Of a stretch of DNA of 53,018 nucleotides, positions 18,408 to 27,616 are shown piece by piece (positions within the stretch are counted from its first letter, which is position 1; each line of letters begins with the position of its first letter). Origin of the DNA: Paenibacillus agaridevorans (lineage in GTDB: Bacteria; Bacillota; Bacilli; Paenibacillales; Paenibacillaceae); assembly GCF_003112455.1 (NCBI RefSeq), contig NZ_BDQX01000286.1, positions 1-53,018 on the forward strand, written 5' to 3'. Position numbers and translations under genes: made by a program. The notes under the pieces are model-generated. The model saw only the letters and a program-made list of their open reading frames with translations, did not search any database and was not told where the DNA came from.

Positions 18408-19457
18408 GTGGGTATGCGCAGGGTGAAGCTCAACATGCACCCTTATCTAAAAGTCGGACTATCCATTGTTATGATCGGAACGATACTATTGATTTTTGGC
18501 ATTGCCCAGATGGCAAACGGAAAGGACGAAGCTCCTGGACCGGCACTGCTGTCGGTTGATGGCATTCCCGTAGATCAAGAGGAGTTCGAGCTGTTCCTTC
18601 AGGATGAAAAGGCGGCGACGGCGAGCTATTTTGCCAGACAGTACAGCGCGGAGTATAGCGGCGACTTTTGGGAAACGGCCTACGGCGATGAGGTGCCGAT
18701 AGAGGTTGCCCGCAGCAATGCGCTTGACAAGCTTGTACGGATCAAGGCGGAGCAGCAAGTGGCCGCCGGGTATCGTCTGATCAAAAGCGCCGAATTCCAG
18801 GATGTGCAGCAGGCGATGCGCAAAGCGGAAAAAAGTATATACGGAGCGGAGAGCCTGAGCCCGCTTCAGGAATACATGCTGTTTCACGGCAAGCTGGTGC
18901 TGGAGGCCAAAAATCAATTTAAGGAAAAATTGAAGGCGGTTCCAGAAGAAGTATTGCTCGAGCGTTATGAGGCGAATAGACAGCTGTTCCAAGCGCCCGA
19001 CGAGTTAACGGCATGGCAGGTGAGCTGGACGGGCGACAATACGGAAGAGGAACAGGAAGCGGCCTACAAGCTGGCAGAGGACATTCGAAACGGCATTCCC
19101 GCCGGACAGCTTTTACCAAAATACAAGCGCTTACACTCGTTGCGAATCCAGGAAAAACAGTATGGAAAACAGGAAGGAAAAGATGAGAATTCATCGGATT
19201 TGGGGATGATGCTGAAGGAGCAAGCGTATCAATTAAGCCCCAATCAAACGAGTGAAGTGATGTCATACGGCAACCAGCACTTTGTTGTACTTTGTACGGA
19301 AAGGAGCCGGGGAGAAGGCGGGACGTTCGATGAAGTCAAGCTGTTGATCGAGGATGCGGTCAAGGAGGAACGATTCGAGCAGCAGATCGACCAGGCGGTG
19401 AGCCAAGCGGCCATCGTCAAAGATGAAGCGAAGTGGAATGAGTTGCAAATGAAGTAG
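18408..19457 (+). CDS. membrane-anchored SurA/PrsA-like foldase (putative peptidyl-prolyl isomerase)
   Basis: A 349-residue protein with one N-terminal membrane helix (about 13-32) and the rest outside the cell. LLSVDGIPVDQEEFELFL resembles the opening of SurA_N/parvulin-type chaperone domains, and the C-terminal half has the layout of a PpiC-like region (EEVLLERYEANRQLF, ending FDEVKLLIEDAVKEERFEQQ). Family members help secreted proteins to fold. It lies 64 bases upstream of a giant secreted SLH protein gene, so it may be that protein's dedicated folding helper. GTG 18408 is chosen over ATG 18414 because GGGAGGGGGG is well spaced from it. Isomerase activity is not certain, as the catalytic domain match is weak. 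Confidence 0.65.
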   Translation: MGMRRVKLNMHPYLKVGLSIVMIGTILLIFGIAQMANGKDEAPGPALLSVDGIPVDQEEFELFLQDEKAATASYFARQYSAEYSGDFWETAYGDEVPIEVARSNALDKLVRIKAEQQVAAGYRLIKSAEFQDVQQAMRKAEKSIYGAESLSPLQEYMLFHGKLVLEAKNQFKEKLKAVPEEVLLERYEANRQLFQAPDELTAWQVSWTGDNTEEEQEAAYKLAEDIRNGIPAGQLLPKYKRLHSLRIQEKQYGKQEGKDENSSDLGMMLKEQAYQLSPNQTSEVMSYGNQHFVVLCTERSRGEGGTFDEVKLLIEDAVKEERFEQQIDQAVSQAAIVKDEAKWNELQMK

Positions 19458-19521
19458 GTCCAAGTGCAGATGCAAGGATGCAAGAGATAAAAATAATGAT
19501 GATGATGAAGGGATGATTGGG

Positions 19522-22500
19522 TTGAAGAAGATGCGAAAACCATTACTCCTTGCGTTAATCGCAATGCTCGTTTTCCAGATTTTTTCTTCCATGCAAGCTC
19601 CGCAGGCATTTGCCGATGAACTGCCGGAAGGCGAGGCTGCCGTGAGCGAGCCAATTCGCGTTGATTCCGCGTATGGCGCGGCGGTGCGCGGCGGCGACTA
19701 TGCAAACTTAACGGTTAGCGGAGGAGCGAGCAGCAAAGAAAGGCTCGAAGTGAAATGGTCCGCCAACGACAGCGCCAGCCGCAGAAGCCATCTGCAATTT
19801 AATATGCCGGGCCCGGACGCTGTAAATTGGGCCGATGTGGAGAAGGTCATGCTCGTTCTGTATGTGGCGGATCGTTTCGGAACCCGCAATCAGGACACGA
19901 TCAACGTGTTCAGCACCGATAATCCAGGCATTAGCGAAGAAAACTGGACATGGAATAACACGGATCCTTTAATGGGCGACAGCAAGGTTTTGTTGGGCGG
20001 GCAGAGCTTTGGCGGCTCGCTTAACGGCACTTGGGTCGAAATCGATATTACGAATGTAAAAGATCGATTTATCGACGGAAACGCCGCATCGGAGCTGTTT
20101 CTTGCTCTTTATTCCGGAGCCGTGGACGATCAGGCCGGGATGGTCTTTGCGTCGCAGTACCGCGAGAATGCAAAATATACGCCGCATCTTATGATTTACG
20201 AACAATATGTGGACAAGCTTCCGCCGAACGTAACCGTGACCGGCTTAACGAACGGCCAGCAGGTGACAAGCGAGCAACTGACATTTACTATTAACGCGAT
20301 TGACAATGTGGACGCGAATCCGGCAATTTCGTTGATCGTTAACGGGGGAGATCCGATTCCTGCCCTTCGAGGCGCCAATACGGTTTCGTTGCTCGCCGGG
20401 CGCAATGTGATCGAGGTCAGCGCAGTAGACGCCGCCGGCAATCGATCCGCTTCGCAAGTGTTTGTGGTGGAATATGAGAGAGTGACCGCCTATCCGGTCG
20501 TTGCCGACGTGTATACGGATATCAGGTACCCGAATACGAACTATAACAGCTCCGCCGAAAAAGGCGGATTGCACTTAAAAACGGCGGCATCGGGGACTCC
20601 TACTACCCGTAAAGTGTATCTATCCTTCGACTTGTCCGCCAATACCAAGCCTTATGCCAAAAAAGCGGTCATTCAGCTTTTTGCAAAGGAATTGATGGGT
20701 ACGGACCGGACAAGCGACGTCATTGGCATTTACGAAGTGCCGGCGTTTAACGAACAGACCTTGACTTCCGGCAACGCCCCGGCAAATGGCGATAAGGCCA
20801 CCGATGCGACTTACGAAAGAAAGGGTCACAACCAGCCGATCTATTTGGATATTTCGCAATACATCAATCGCAAGCTGGCTGCGTTGGCTCCCGGGCAGCA
20901 ACTGGGAACTATAAACCTTGTCCTGCAGATGGACAACGGGCATGACCAGAAGGGCATTTTTATGGCCAGCAAAGAAAACGATCTTGCAAATGCGGCCAAA
21001 CTATTGATTACCGAGGGCGTGCCGGCGCCTGTTTTAACTGTAAACGGAATCGAGAACCAAAACATTTATTTTACCGATGTTTTGTCCAATGTAGAAATTA
21101 AGGCGGAGTCGGTAAGCGAAAGTGTCGATGTAACGTTGGCGGTATCGGTCAATGGGCAAACCGTAACCTCGACGGGCAACGATCTGTACGACATTTCGCT
21201 GCGCACAGGCACAAATAAAATTACGATCGTAGCCACGGATTCCGAAAGAAATGAAACAAGAGCGGAATATACGCTCACCAGGCTTGTTGATACGCCGGTC
21301 GGCACTTATTATGTAGACAGCGCAGCCGGTAATGACAATAACGACGGCACAAGCGAAGCAACGCCGTGGAAGTCGCTGGAGAAATTAAATGCGGCCGAAT
21401 TTAAGGCGGGCAGCACGATTTTGTTCAAACGCGGCTCGATCTGGAACGGCCAGTTCAGACCGCATGGCTCGGGTACGGCGGAAGCGCCGATCGTCGTAGA
21501 TGCTTACGGCGAAGCTTCGGCCGGCAAACCGATCATTAACGGCAACGGCATCTCTCATCTGGATACCGGCAACATGATTGCGGAAGGCGCCGTACATTTG
21601 TACAACCTGTCCGGCTGGGAGCTGCGCAACCTGGAAGTGACGAATACGGGGCCAGCAATTAACAATGCCCTGCGCGCCGGCATTATGGTTGTCGCAGGCG
21701 GAGCGGGCGATGTCAATGATATTACGATCAGCAATGTGTACGTCCATGACGTCAATTCCGGCACGGGCGCAGCGAAGTTCTCGGGCGGCATTTTGTTTAA
21801 GGGCGACACGGTGGACGAAAAAGGCAAGGTGACGAATATCCCGTCCGGCTTTAATCGTATTCTGGTAGAAAATTCGCATGTAAAGGACGTAGCAATCGAA
21901 GGTCTGCGGACCAAAATCCATCGCAACGGCCAGGATACCACGAATATAAAAGGTACGGACATTGTGTTTAGAAACAACTTGATCGAAGAGGTGTACGGTG
22001 ACGGAATCGTGATGGCCGAAGTATCGTCCGGAGGTCTGATCGAAAAAAATATCGTCAGAAAACATAGCAAAAATCCGTCTTCTACCAACTATGCGGGCCT
22101 CTGGTTGTATGAGACGAACGCGGTAGTCATCCAATACAACGAAGTGTATGATGGCGTTCACGGCTACAATGACGGCGAAGCATTTGATTTCGACATTAAC
22201 GTAACCAACAATATTTATCAGTACAACTACAGCCATCATAATCGCGGCGGATTTTTGCTGACGATGACAAGCGCGGGAGCGGGCAATATTTTCCGCTACA
22301 ATATTAGTAAAAATGACGGTCAAGGCACGGAAATCTTTTTCTGTATGCAACCGAATACCGCCATTTATAACAATACGATCTATATTGGCGAAGGTTATAC
22401 GGTCAAATATTTGGTCAATGAAGGCAATCAGGGACGCGTCAGCAACATGATCTTTAAAAATAATATCGTACAGGTGGACGGCACGCTGGAAAAATATTCG

Positions 22501-24009
22501 CCGCTCACTGCGGGGTACGATGCGCCTAACGTGTCTCATAATCTGTTCTATCCCGCCTCAATAGCCAGCTTGCCGGGCAGTCCGAAAGCCTATGCAAGCC
22601 TCGTTACGGGCAATCCTATGCTGACGAACCCAGCGGCGGCGGATGAGGTCATGGATACATGGGATCAGAAAATTTGGGATCGCAACATTGCCAAGTTCAA
22701 GCTGCAGCCAGGCTCTCCGGCCATTGATGCAGGAACGCCTATTGCAAATCCGGGCGAGCATGATATATACGGTACGCCGCTTTATTACGGAGACGCGCCT
22801 GACATCGGCGCGCATGAACTCGGTCCAGTGGACAAAACGGATCTAAATCTTGCGATCGAGATGGCAGAAGAACTCCTTGCCGATGCGGCCGCAACGCCAG
22901 GCAAATACTTGCAAGCCGCAATTGAAGCACTGGACGCTGCGCTCCTAGCTGCAAATGAGACTGCGGGCAATGAAGCCGCGACGCAAACAGCAGTGGATGA
23001 AGCATGGGATGATCTGACGGCAGCGATTGAAGCATTCAAGGATTCCGAAATTCCTGCACCTGCAGTCGATGAGTTGGCTCCAACTTGGCCAAACAACAGC
23101 GCGGCAACCGTGTCGGGTATTACGCAAACTAGCCTGACTGTGTCCTGGACGGCGGCAGAAGACAACGTAGGCGTTACGAAATATGTCGTATCGTGGGCAG
23201 GCGGAAGCAAGGAAGCTGCAGGCGATGCCAGAAGCGTCCAAGTAACCGGATTGTCGGTAGGCACAAGCTATACGTTTAAGGTGGAGGCATTGGACGCAGC
23301 CGGCAACCGGAGCGCCAATGGCCCGAGCGTTAGGGCAACCACAAATGGCAGCGATCCGATCATCATTCCGGAGAAGCCGACTACACCTGTCGAAGAACCG
23401 GAGAAACCTGTTGAAGAGCCGGAACAACCTGTCGAGGAAGAAGAACAGGAAGAACCGGGCGAAGAGACGCCTAAGGTAGAATTCAAGGATGTGGCAGGCC
23501 ACTGGGCAGAAGCTGTTATCAAACGCGCAGCGGAACTGGCCATTGTAAAGGGGCATCCGGACCAAGTATTTAAGCCCGATGCCGCAACTACCCGTGCGGA
23601 ATTTATCACGATGTTGGCTAACCTGTTCAAGTGGGAGGCAGCGGAATCGTCGCCTGCATTCGCGGATAGCGGACAGATCGGCTCGTGGGCCGCGGGAGCG
23701 GTTGCGCAAGGCATTGAGAGAGGGATTATCCAAGGATACACCGACGGCACCTTCCGTCCGAATCAGCAAATTACGCGGGCCGAGATGGCCGTCATGCTGG
23801 CTAGAGCGCTTGGGCTGAATACGACAAACGTCGATAGCAGCAGCTTTGCAGACGATACCAGCATACCGCAATGGGCTAAGGCTGCTATTGAAGAGTTGCG
23901 CAATGCGGGCCTGCTTACAGGCCGGGGCAATAACACGTTTGCGCCAAACGCTCAGGCAACAAGGGCGGAAGCGGTAGTGGTGCTCTTGCGTATATTGGAA
24001 AAACAATAA
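19522..24009 (+). CDS. secreted parallel beta-helix protein with carbohydrate-binding-like, FIVAR, Fn3 and three SLH domains
   Basis: A cell-wall-attached glycan-active or glycan-binding protein of about 1495 residues. After a signal peptide (cut near AFADE) come: a DNRLRE/CBM96-like domain (about 50-230), an Ig-like segment, a second DNRLRE-like domain (about 325-495), another Ig-like segment, and a right-handed beta-helix (about 595-1090, opening TYYVDSAAGNDNNDGTSEAT) as in pectate- and alginate-lyase-like enzymes. A FIVAR coil (about 1105-1175), fibronectin type III (about 1180-1275), a Pro/Glu linker and three SLH repeats follow; all three keep TRAE, the motif that binds pyruvylated wall polymer. 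TTG 19522 is preferred, since AAGGG has no spacing from ATG 19513. Substrate unknown. Confidence 0.88.
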   Translation: MKKMRKPLLLALIAMLVFQIFSSMQAPQAFADELPEGEAAVSEPIRVDSAYGAAVRGGDYANLTVSGGASSKERLEVKWSANDSASRRSHLQFNMPGPDAVNWADVEKVMLVLYVADRFGTRNQDTINVFSTDNPGISEENWTWNNTDPLMGDSKVLLGGQSFGGSLNGTWVEIDITNVKDRFIDGNAASELFLALYSGAVDDQAGMVFASQYRENAKYTPHLMIYEQYVDKLPPNVTVTGLTNGQQVTSEQLTFTINAIDNVDANPAISLIVNGGDPIPALRGANTVSLLAGRNVIEVSAVDAAGNRSASQVFVVEYERVTAYPVVADVYTDIRYPNTNYNSSAEKGGLHLKTAASGTPTTRKVYLSFDLSANTKPYAKKAVIQLFAKELMGTDRTSDVIGIYEVPAFNEQTLTSGNAPANGDKATDATYERKGHNQPIYLDISQYINRKLAALAPGQQLGTINLVLQMDNGHDQKGIFMASKENDLANAAKLLITEGVPAPVLTVNGIENQNIYFTDVLSNVEIKAESVSESVDVTLAVSVNGQTVTSTGNDLYDISLRTGTNKITIVATDSERNETRAEYTLTRLVDTPVGTYYVDSAAGNDNNDGTSEATPWKSLEKLNAAEFKAGSTILFKRGSIWNGQFRPHGSGTAEAPIVVDAYGEASAGKPIINGNGISHLDTGNMIAEGAVHLYNLSGWELRNLEVTNTGPAINNALRAGIMVVAGGAGDVNDITISNVYVHDVNSGTGAAKFSGGILFKGDTVDEKGKVTNIPSGFNRILVENSHVKDVAIEGLRTKIHRNGQDTTNIKGTDIVFRNNLIEEVYGDGIVMAEVSSGGLIEKNIVRKHSKNPSSTNYAGLWLYETNAVVIQYNEVYDGVHGYNDGEAFDFDINVTNNIYQYNYSHHNRGGFLLTMTSAGAGNIFRYNISKNDGQGTEIFFCMQPNTAIYNNTIYIGEGYTVKYLVNEGNQGRVSNMIFKNNIVQVDGTLEKYSPLTAGYDAPNVSHNLFYPASIASLPGSPKAYASLVTGNPMLTNPAAADEVMDTWDQKIWDRNIAKFKLQPGSPAIDAGTPIANPGEHDIYGTPLYYGDAPDIGAHELGPVDKTDLNLAIEMAEELLADAAATPGKYLQAAIEALDAALLAANETAGNEAATQTAVDEAWDDLTAAIEAFKDSEIPAPAVDELAPTWPNNSAATVSGITQTSLTVSWTAAEDNVGVTKYVVSWAGGSKEAAGDARSVQVTGLSVGTSYTFKVEALDAAGNRSANGPSVRATTNGSDPIIIPEKPTTPVEEPEKPVEEPEQPVEEEEQEEPGEETPKVEFKDVAGHWAEAVIKRAAELAIVKGHPDQVFKPDAATTRAEFITMLANLFKWEAAESSPAFADSGQIGSWAAGAVAQGIERGIIQGYTDGTFRPNQQITRAEMAVMLARALGLNTTNVDSSSFADDTSIPQWAKAAIEELRNAGLLTGRGNNTFAPNAQATRAEAVVVLLRILEKQ

Positions 24010-24024
24010 TTTAGTTTTTGGTAT

Positions 24025-24070
24025 AAAGGCACAATAGGAGGGCGTCAGCTCCCTATTGTGCCTTTGTTTT
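24025..24070 (+). terminator. Rho-independent terminator after the beta-helix gene
   Basis: AAAGGCACAATAGG (24025-24038) pairs with the CCTATTGTGCCTTT arm ending at 24065, followed by GTTTTT. It closes the foldase/beta-helix operon. Confidence 0.88.
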
Positions 24071-24135
24071 TGGCTTGTCAGCGATACGCGGGCACGAGCG
24101 TCAGGAAGACGGGGGCGGCGTTTTGCAGGTACGTT

Positions 24136-24202
24136 AAGGTCAAAAAAGTGCACATTGTAGTATAAATCGTCAGCATTTTGGCTGCCGTAGGCGTACTATA
24201 AT
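24136..24202 (+). promoter_or_regulatory. predicted promoter and operator of the third importer operon
   Basis: AAGGTCAAAAAAGTGCAC (24136-24153) recurs almost unchanged at 26030-26047. From its GTGCAC to the -10 box TATAAT (24197-24202) is 49 bp, and the same distance at the second copy leads to TAAGAT. The best regulator candidate is the AraC-type protein at 29374 (inference). Confidence 0.6.
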
Positions 24203-24243
24203 GGGGTCATAATCATACAACAACAGAATGAGGGGAGAACAAT

Positions 24244-25185
24244 ATGCAAGGGAATTCTCAATCCCGAATCTCGCTGCCCAAATCGGAATCATTGAAAAAA
24301 AAATATTGGACGGGTTCTCGGAAAGAAACGTTGCTAGGGTGGCTATTTATTGCTCCCGAGACGATCGGTATTGTTGTACTGGGAGCTTTTCCTTTGCTTT
24401 TTTCGCTTTATCTAAGCTTCACCGACTGGGATCTGGTTTCAGGGCTTAAAGGCATTAACTATGTCGGCTTTGACAACTATATTCAATTGTTTCAGGAATC
24501 GAAATTTTATATTACGCTGAAAAACAATTTATTGTATACGGCAGCGACCGTGCCTCTCAGTATTATAATCGCCTTGGTTATTGCGGTCGTGATTCATTCG
24601 GTTCTTTACTTCAAAGGATACTTTAAAGTGGTTTTCTTTATCCCTTATATCGCGACGACAGTTGCGGTAGCGGCTGTATTCTCCGTCCTGTTCCACCCGT
24701 CGCAAGGCGTTATCAACAACCTGCTGATGTCTTTCGGGATTATGGACCCGCCCAAATGGCTGGGAAGCACGGATTTCGCGTTGTGGAGCATTATCATTAT
24801 TGCGGTATGGCAGGTCATTGGCTACAATGTCGTTATTTACTTGGCGGGCCTGACCGCTATTCCGGATGATCTGTACGAGGCCGCGGAAATCGACGGGGCC
24901 AACAAATGGAAGCAGTTTACCCGCATTACCGTCCCGATGCTGGGAACGACGACGTTTTTCCTGACGATCACCTCGGTCATCAATTCATTTAAAGTGTTTG
25001 ACCTGGTTGCCTTCCTGACTGGCGGCGGACCGCGAAATGCGACGAATGTATTGGTCTATTATCTCTATGAAGAAGGGTTCCAGAAGTTTCGCATGGGATA
25101 CGCGGCTACGTTATCCTGGGTGCTGTTTATCGTGATTGGCATTATAACCTTGTTGACGGTCAGAATGCAGCGCAATCAATATTAA
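24244..25185 (+). CDS. sugar ABC transporter permease, MalF/UgpA type (third importer)
   Basis: A 313-residue permease of the classic CUT1 family, closer to MalF/UgpA/LacF proteins than to the LplB type used by the first two importers. The entry ETIGIVVLGAFPLLFSLYLSF is typical; six helices are predicted. The EAA loop YEAAEIDGANKWKQFTRITVP lies near residue 210. GGGGAGAA precedes ATG 24244. The gene is the first of an importer cassette under the promoter at 24136-24202 and pairs with the permease 15 bases downstream. Confidence 0.92.
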   Translation: MQGNSQSRISLPKSESLKKKYWTGSRKETLLGWLFIAPETIGIVVLGAFPLLFSLYLSFTDWDLVSGLKGINYVGFDNYIQLFQESKFYITLKNNLLYTAATVPLSIIIALVIAVVIHSVLYFKGYFKVVFFIPYIATTVAVAAVFSVLFHPSQGVINNLLMSFGIMDPPKWLGSTDFALWSIIIIAVWQVIGYNVVIYLAGLTAIPDDLYEAAEIDGANKWKQFTRITVPMLGTTTFFLTITSVINSFKVFDLVAFLTGGGPRNATNVLVYYLYEEGFQKFRMGYAATLSWVLFIVIGIITLLTVRMQRNQY

Positions 25186-25200
25186 GGAAAGGTGTTGTCC

Positions 25201-26031
25201 ATGGCGCAGTTAAAAATATCAAAAATTATCGTTACATTGTTGATGGGGCTCCTCTCCTTGGTGTTCCTTTCTCCGCTGCTCTGGATGCTGTCGGCAGCCT
25301 CCAAAATCGAAAAGGATGTTATGAAGTTTCCCGTCCAATGGATACCTACCGACTGGAACCTGATCAATAACTTTCAAACCGTATGGTACGGAAAAGTTCC
25401 GTTCGGACATTATTACATGAATTCCATTAAGATCGCTTTGATTACAACCGCTCTTACGCTGGTTTTCTCGTCGATGGCCGGTTTCTCGTTCGCCAAAATG
25501 AAGTTCCGTTACAAAAACATCGTGTTTTTTATGCTGCTGACCTTTTTTATGATTCCTGCGGAATCGACATTGGTGCCTCGTTACGTGCTGATTAAATGGC
25601 TGGGATTATACAATACGCATGCGGCTCTTATTGTCATGACCGCATTCTCGATCCCGTTGACCTTCCTGATGAGGCAGTTCATGTTAGGCATCAACCAGGA
25701 ATTTATCGAAGCAGGCAAAATAGACGGAGCGGGCCTGTTCCGGATTTACTGGCAGATTGTCCTGCCCATGGCCAAGCCCATTTTGGCCACCGCCGGCATT
25801 CTGAAGTTTATGTGGTCCTGGAACGACTATCAGAATCCGCTGATCTTCCTGGTAGACAGCAAACTGTACACGGTCCCGCTAGGCATTCAATCGTTCCAGG
25901 GAATGTACAGCACCAGCTACGCGGCGATCATGATGGCTGCCGTCTCGGCTATTTTGCCATTGCTGCTGGTCTTTATCATTTTGCAGAAACAAGTCATTAA
26001 AGGAATTGCGGTAGGCGGAGTAAAGGGATAA
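25201..26031 (+). CDS. sugar ABC transporter permease, MalG/UgpE type (third importer)
   Basis: A 276-residue partner permease with six predicted helices and the EAA loop IEAGKIDGAGLFRIYWQIVLP (near residue 168). The signature LLMLTFFMIPAESTLVPRYV-like segment and the end LQKQVIKGIAVGGVKG place it in the MalG branch. ATG 25201 is chosen because AAGGAAAGG sits well before it; the TTG at 25192 is too close. Its TAA stop codon is the first part of the operator copy that serves the next gene. Confidence 0.92.
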   Translation: MAQLKISKIIVTLLMGLLSLVFLSPLLWMLSAASKIEKDVMKFPVQWIPTDWNLINNFQTVWYGKVPFGHYYMNSIKIALITTALTLVFSSMAGFSFAKMKFRYKNIVFFMLLTFFMIPAESTLVPRYVLIKWLGLYNTHAALIVMTAFSIPLTFLMRQFMLGINQEFIEAGKIDGAGLFRIYWQIVLPMAKPILATAGILKFMWSWNDYQNPLIFLVDSKLYTVPLGIQSFQGMYSTSYAAIMMAAVSAILPLLLVFIILQKQVIKGIAVGGVKG

Positions 26032-26096
26032 GGTCAAATAAGTGCACGTAAATGCAAAGATTGTACACGGTGTCCGGGTAAACGGCATTGTAAGAT
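26030..26096 (+). promoter_or_regulatory. predicted second promoter, before the third binding-protein gene
   Basis: AAGGTCAAATAAGTGCAC (26030-26047) is the second copy of the operator-like word. A half-site GTACAC follows 21 bp after GTGCAC, the spacing of AraC-type tandem sites. The -10 TAAGAT (26091-26096) is weak but stands at the same 49-bp distance as in copy 1. It allows extra expression of the binding protein. Confidence 0.5.
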
Positions 26097-26139
26097 ACTA
26101 ATGAAGAACGACTGGTATACAAAAAGGGAGGAAATAAAA

Positions 26140-27501
26140 ATGAAAACGGTAAAAGTGTTGGCGACCGCCATGCTCAGCCTGGCACTGGTAGCAGGATGCA
26201 GCTCGCCAAACAATAACGGAAACTCAGCTACGGAAACGCCTAAGCAAACGGCTTCGAACGAGCAGGGCGGCAAGGAAACCGAAAAGAAGGAAGACGTTAC
26301 GATTAAGTATTATAGCTGGGAAGATGGAACGGCCGAAGAAAATACGATGAAAAAAATCGCCAACTTCGAGAAAGCGAATCCTAACGTCAAAGTGGAATAC
26401 GTAAAGCTGGTTACGAATGCAAGCAGCACGGATTTTTACCAGAAGCTTGACATTATGGCAGGTACGGGCGATGCCATCGACGTTGTCGCTTTCTCGCATG
26501 TCGATTTCTTGATTGAACGCGCAGCTCGCGGCATATTGGCTCCGATCGACGAATATTTGGGCGCTGACGGCATTAAACCGGAGAACGAGTTCTTTATCAA
26601 TCCGATCTATGACGGCAAGGTATACGGCATTCAGGATTTGGCGCAGCCGTGGCTTGTAGCGATTAACAAACAAGCTCTGGATGCGGCTGGGCTCGAGGCT
26701 CCGACTTGGGGTTGGACATGGGATGACTTCAGCGAGTATGCGCAAAAGATGACCAAGGACGCGCAATACGGCACCTATTTCCACACATGGGGCGAATATG
26801 CAAACTTCCCGGCTTATAACGAATTGCCGCATCCTTACCTGAAAGAAGACGAAACGCCGGTATTTGACGAAAAAGTGTTTGCAGACTTCTTCGATATGCG
26901 CCGTGCGCTGGAAGACAGCAAATCAGTTAAGCCATTCTCGGATGTCGTTGCATCCAAGCTGCATTATGCATCCGAGTACCTGAACGGCGAGGCTGCCATG
27001 GTTCCGGCGGGCTCCTTCCTGGTTGGCATGATCAAGGACAAGGAAAAATATCCGCATGATTTCCAAACGGTGTTTGCGCCGTTGCCGCGTTCTTCGGAAA
27101 GCGTAGAAATCGGTTCTTCCTATGTAGGCGGCCATTACAATGCGATCGGAGCCAACTCCAAGCACAAGAAGGAATCGTATGACTTTATCAAATTCCTGGC
27201 GCAACAAACGGACGTTATTACCGACTTCCCAGGTTCCAAAAGCGTAGATGCGGAACTCGTCATCTCCAGCATGGCAGGCGGCTTTGAGGACCTGATCGAT
27301 GTGGAATCCCTCAAAAATACGGTATACGACAGCCGTGTCCATATCCCTTACGATCCGACTTTCTCCACGGCTTATTCCAGCCAATTAAAGAAAGTGTTGG
27401 AGGACGGCCTGAGCATGTTCTTGCTGGATAAAACATCGGCTGCGGACGCGCAAGCATGGATGGTAGAGGAAGCCAACAAAATTATCAAACAATCCAAGTG
27501 A
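26140..27501 (+). CDS. extracellular sugar-binding lipoprotein (third importer)
   Basis: A 453-residue family 1 binding protein. Signal peptide MKTVKVLATAMLSLALVAGC with lipobox LVAGC (Cys20 lipidated) and an Asn/Thr/Lys-rich linker; the mature part starts VTIKYYSWEDGTAEENTMKK and includes PTWGWTWDDFSEYAQKM, a classic motif region of sugar-binding proteins. ATG 26140 follows AGGGAGG; the upstream ATG 26101 has no ribosome binding site. It is followed by a hairpin, so it is probably made in excess over kinase and regulator. It should feed the permeases at 24244 and 25201. Confidence 0.93.
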   Translation: MKTVKVLATAMLSLALVAGCSSPNNNGNSATETPKQTASNEQGGKETEKKEDVTIKYYSWEDGTAEENTMKKIANFEKANPNVKVEYVKLVTNASSTDFYQKLDIMAGTGDAIDVVAFSHVDFLIERAARGILAPIDEYLGADGIKPENEFFINPIYDGKVYGIQDLAQPWLVAINKQALDAAGLEAPTWGWTWDDFSEYAQKMTKDAQYGTYFHTWGEYANFPAYNELPHPYLKEDETPVFDEKVFADFFDMRRALEDSKSVKPFSDVVASKLHYASEYLNGEAAMVPAGSFLVGMIKDKEKYPHDFQTVFAPLPRSSESVEIGSSYVGGHYNAIGANSKHKKESYDFIKFLAQQTDVITDFPGSKSVDAELVISSMAGGFEDLIDVESLKNTVYDSRVHIPYDPTFSTAYSSQLKKVLEDGLSMFLLDKTSAADAQAWMVEEANKIIKQSK

Positions 27502-27526
27502 TAAAGATTGCTTATAGAAAATGTAT

Positions 27527-27566
27527 AATAAGGTAACCTTTGAAGGTTGCCTTATTATGTGTTTTA
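27527..27566 (+). terminator. intrinsic terminator or attenuator between binding-protein and kinase genes
   Basis: AATAAGGTAACCTT (27527-27540) pairs with AAGGTTGCCTTATT (27543-27556), and a short T-rich stretch follows. The kinase gene starts 50 bases on without an evident promoter, so partial read-through is likely. Confidence 0.7.
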
Positions 27567-27616
27567 AGGGTATCATGTCGTCACATTATAATGAGCGTAA
27601 ATTGGAGGAGCAGGGC

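Noticed and set aside
22945..24153. 402-residue minus-strand open frame under the beta-helix gene
   Set aside because: It is antisense to the Fn3/SLH region, Cys/Arg-rich and without family motifs; the sense strand has three convincing SLH repeats.
26101..26139. Upstream ATG for the third binding-protein gene
   Set aside because: It would put 13 charged residues before the signal peptide and has no ribosome binding site; ATG 26140 has AGGGAGG.
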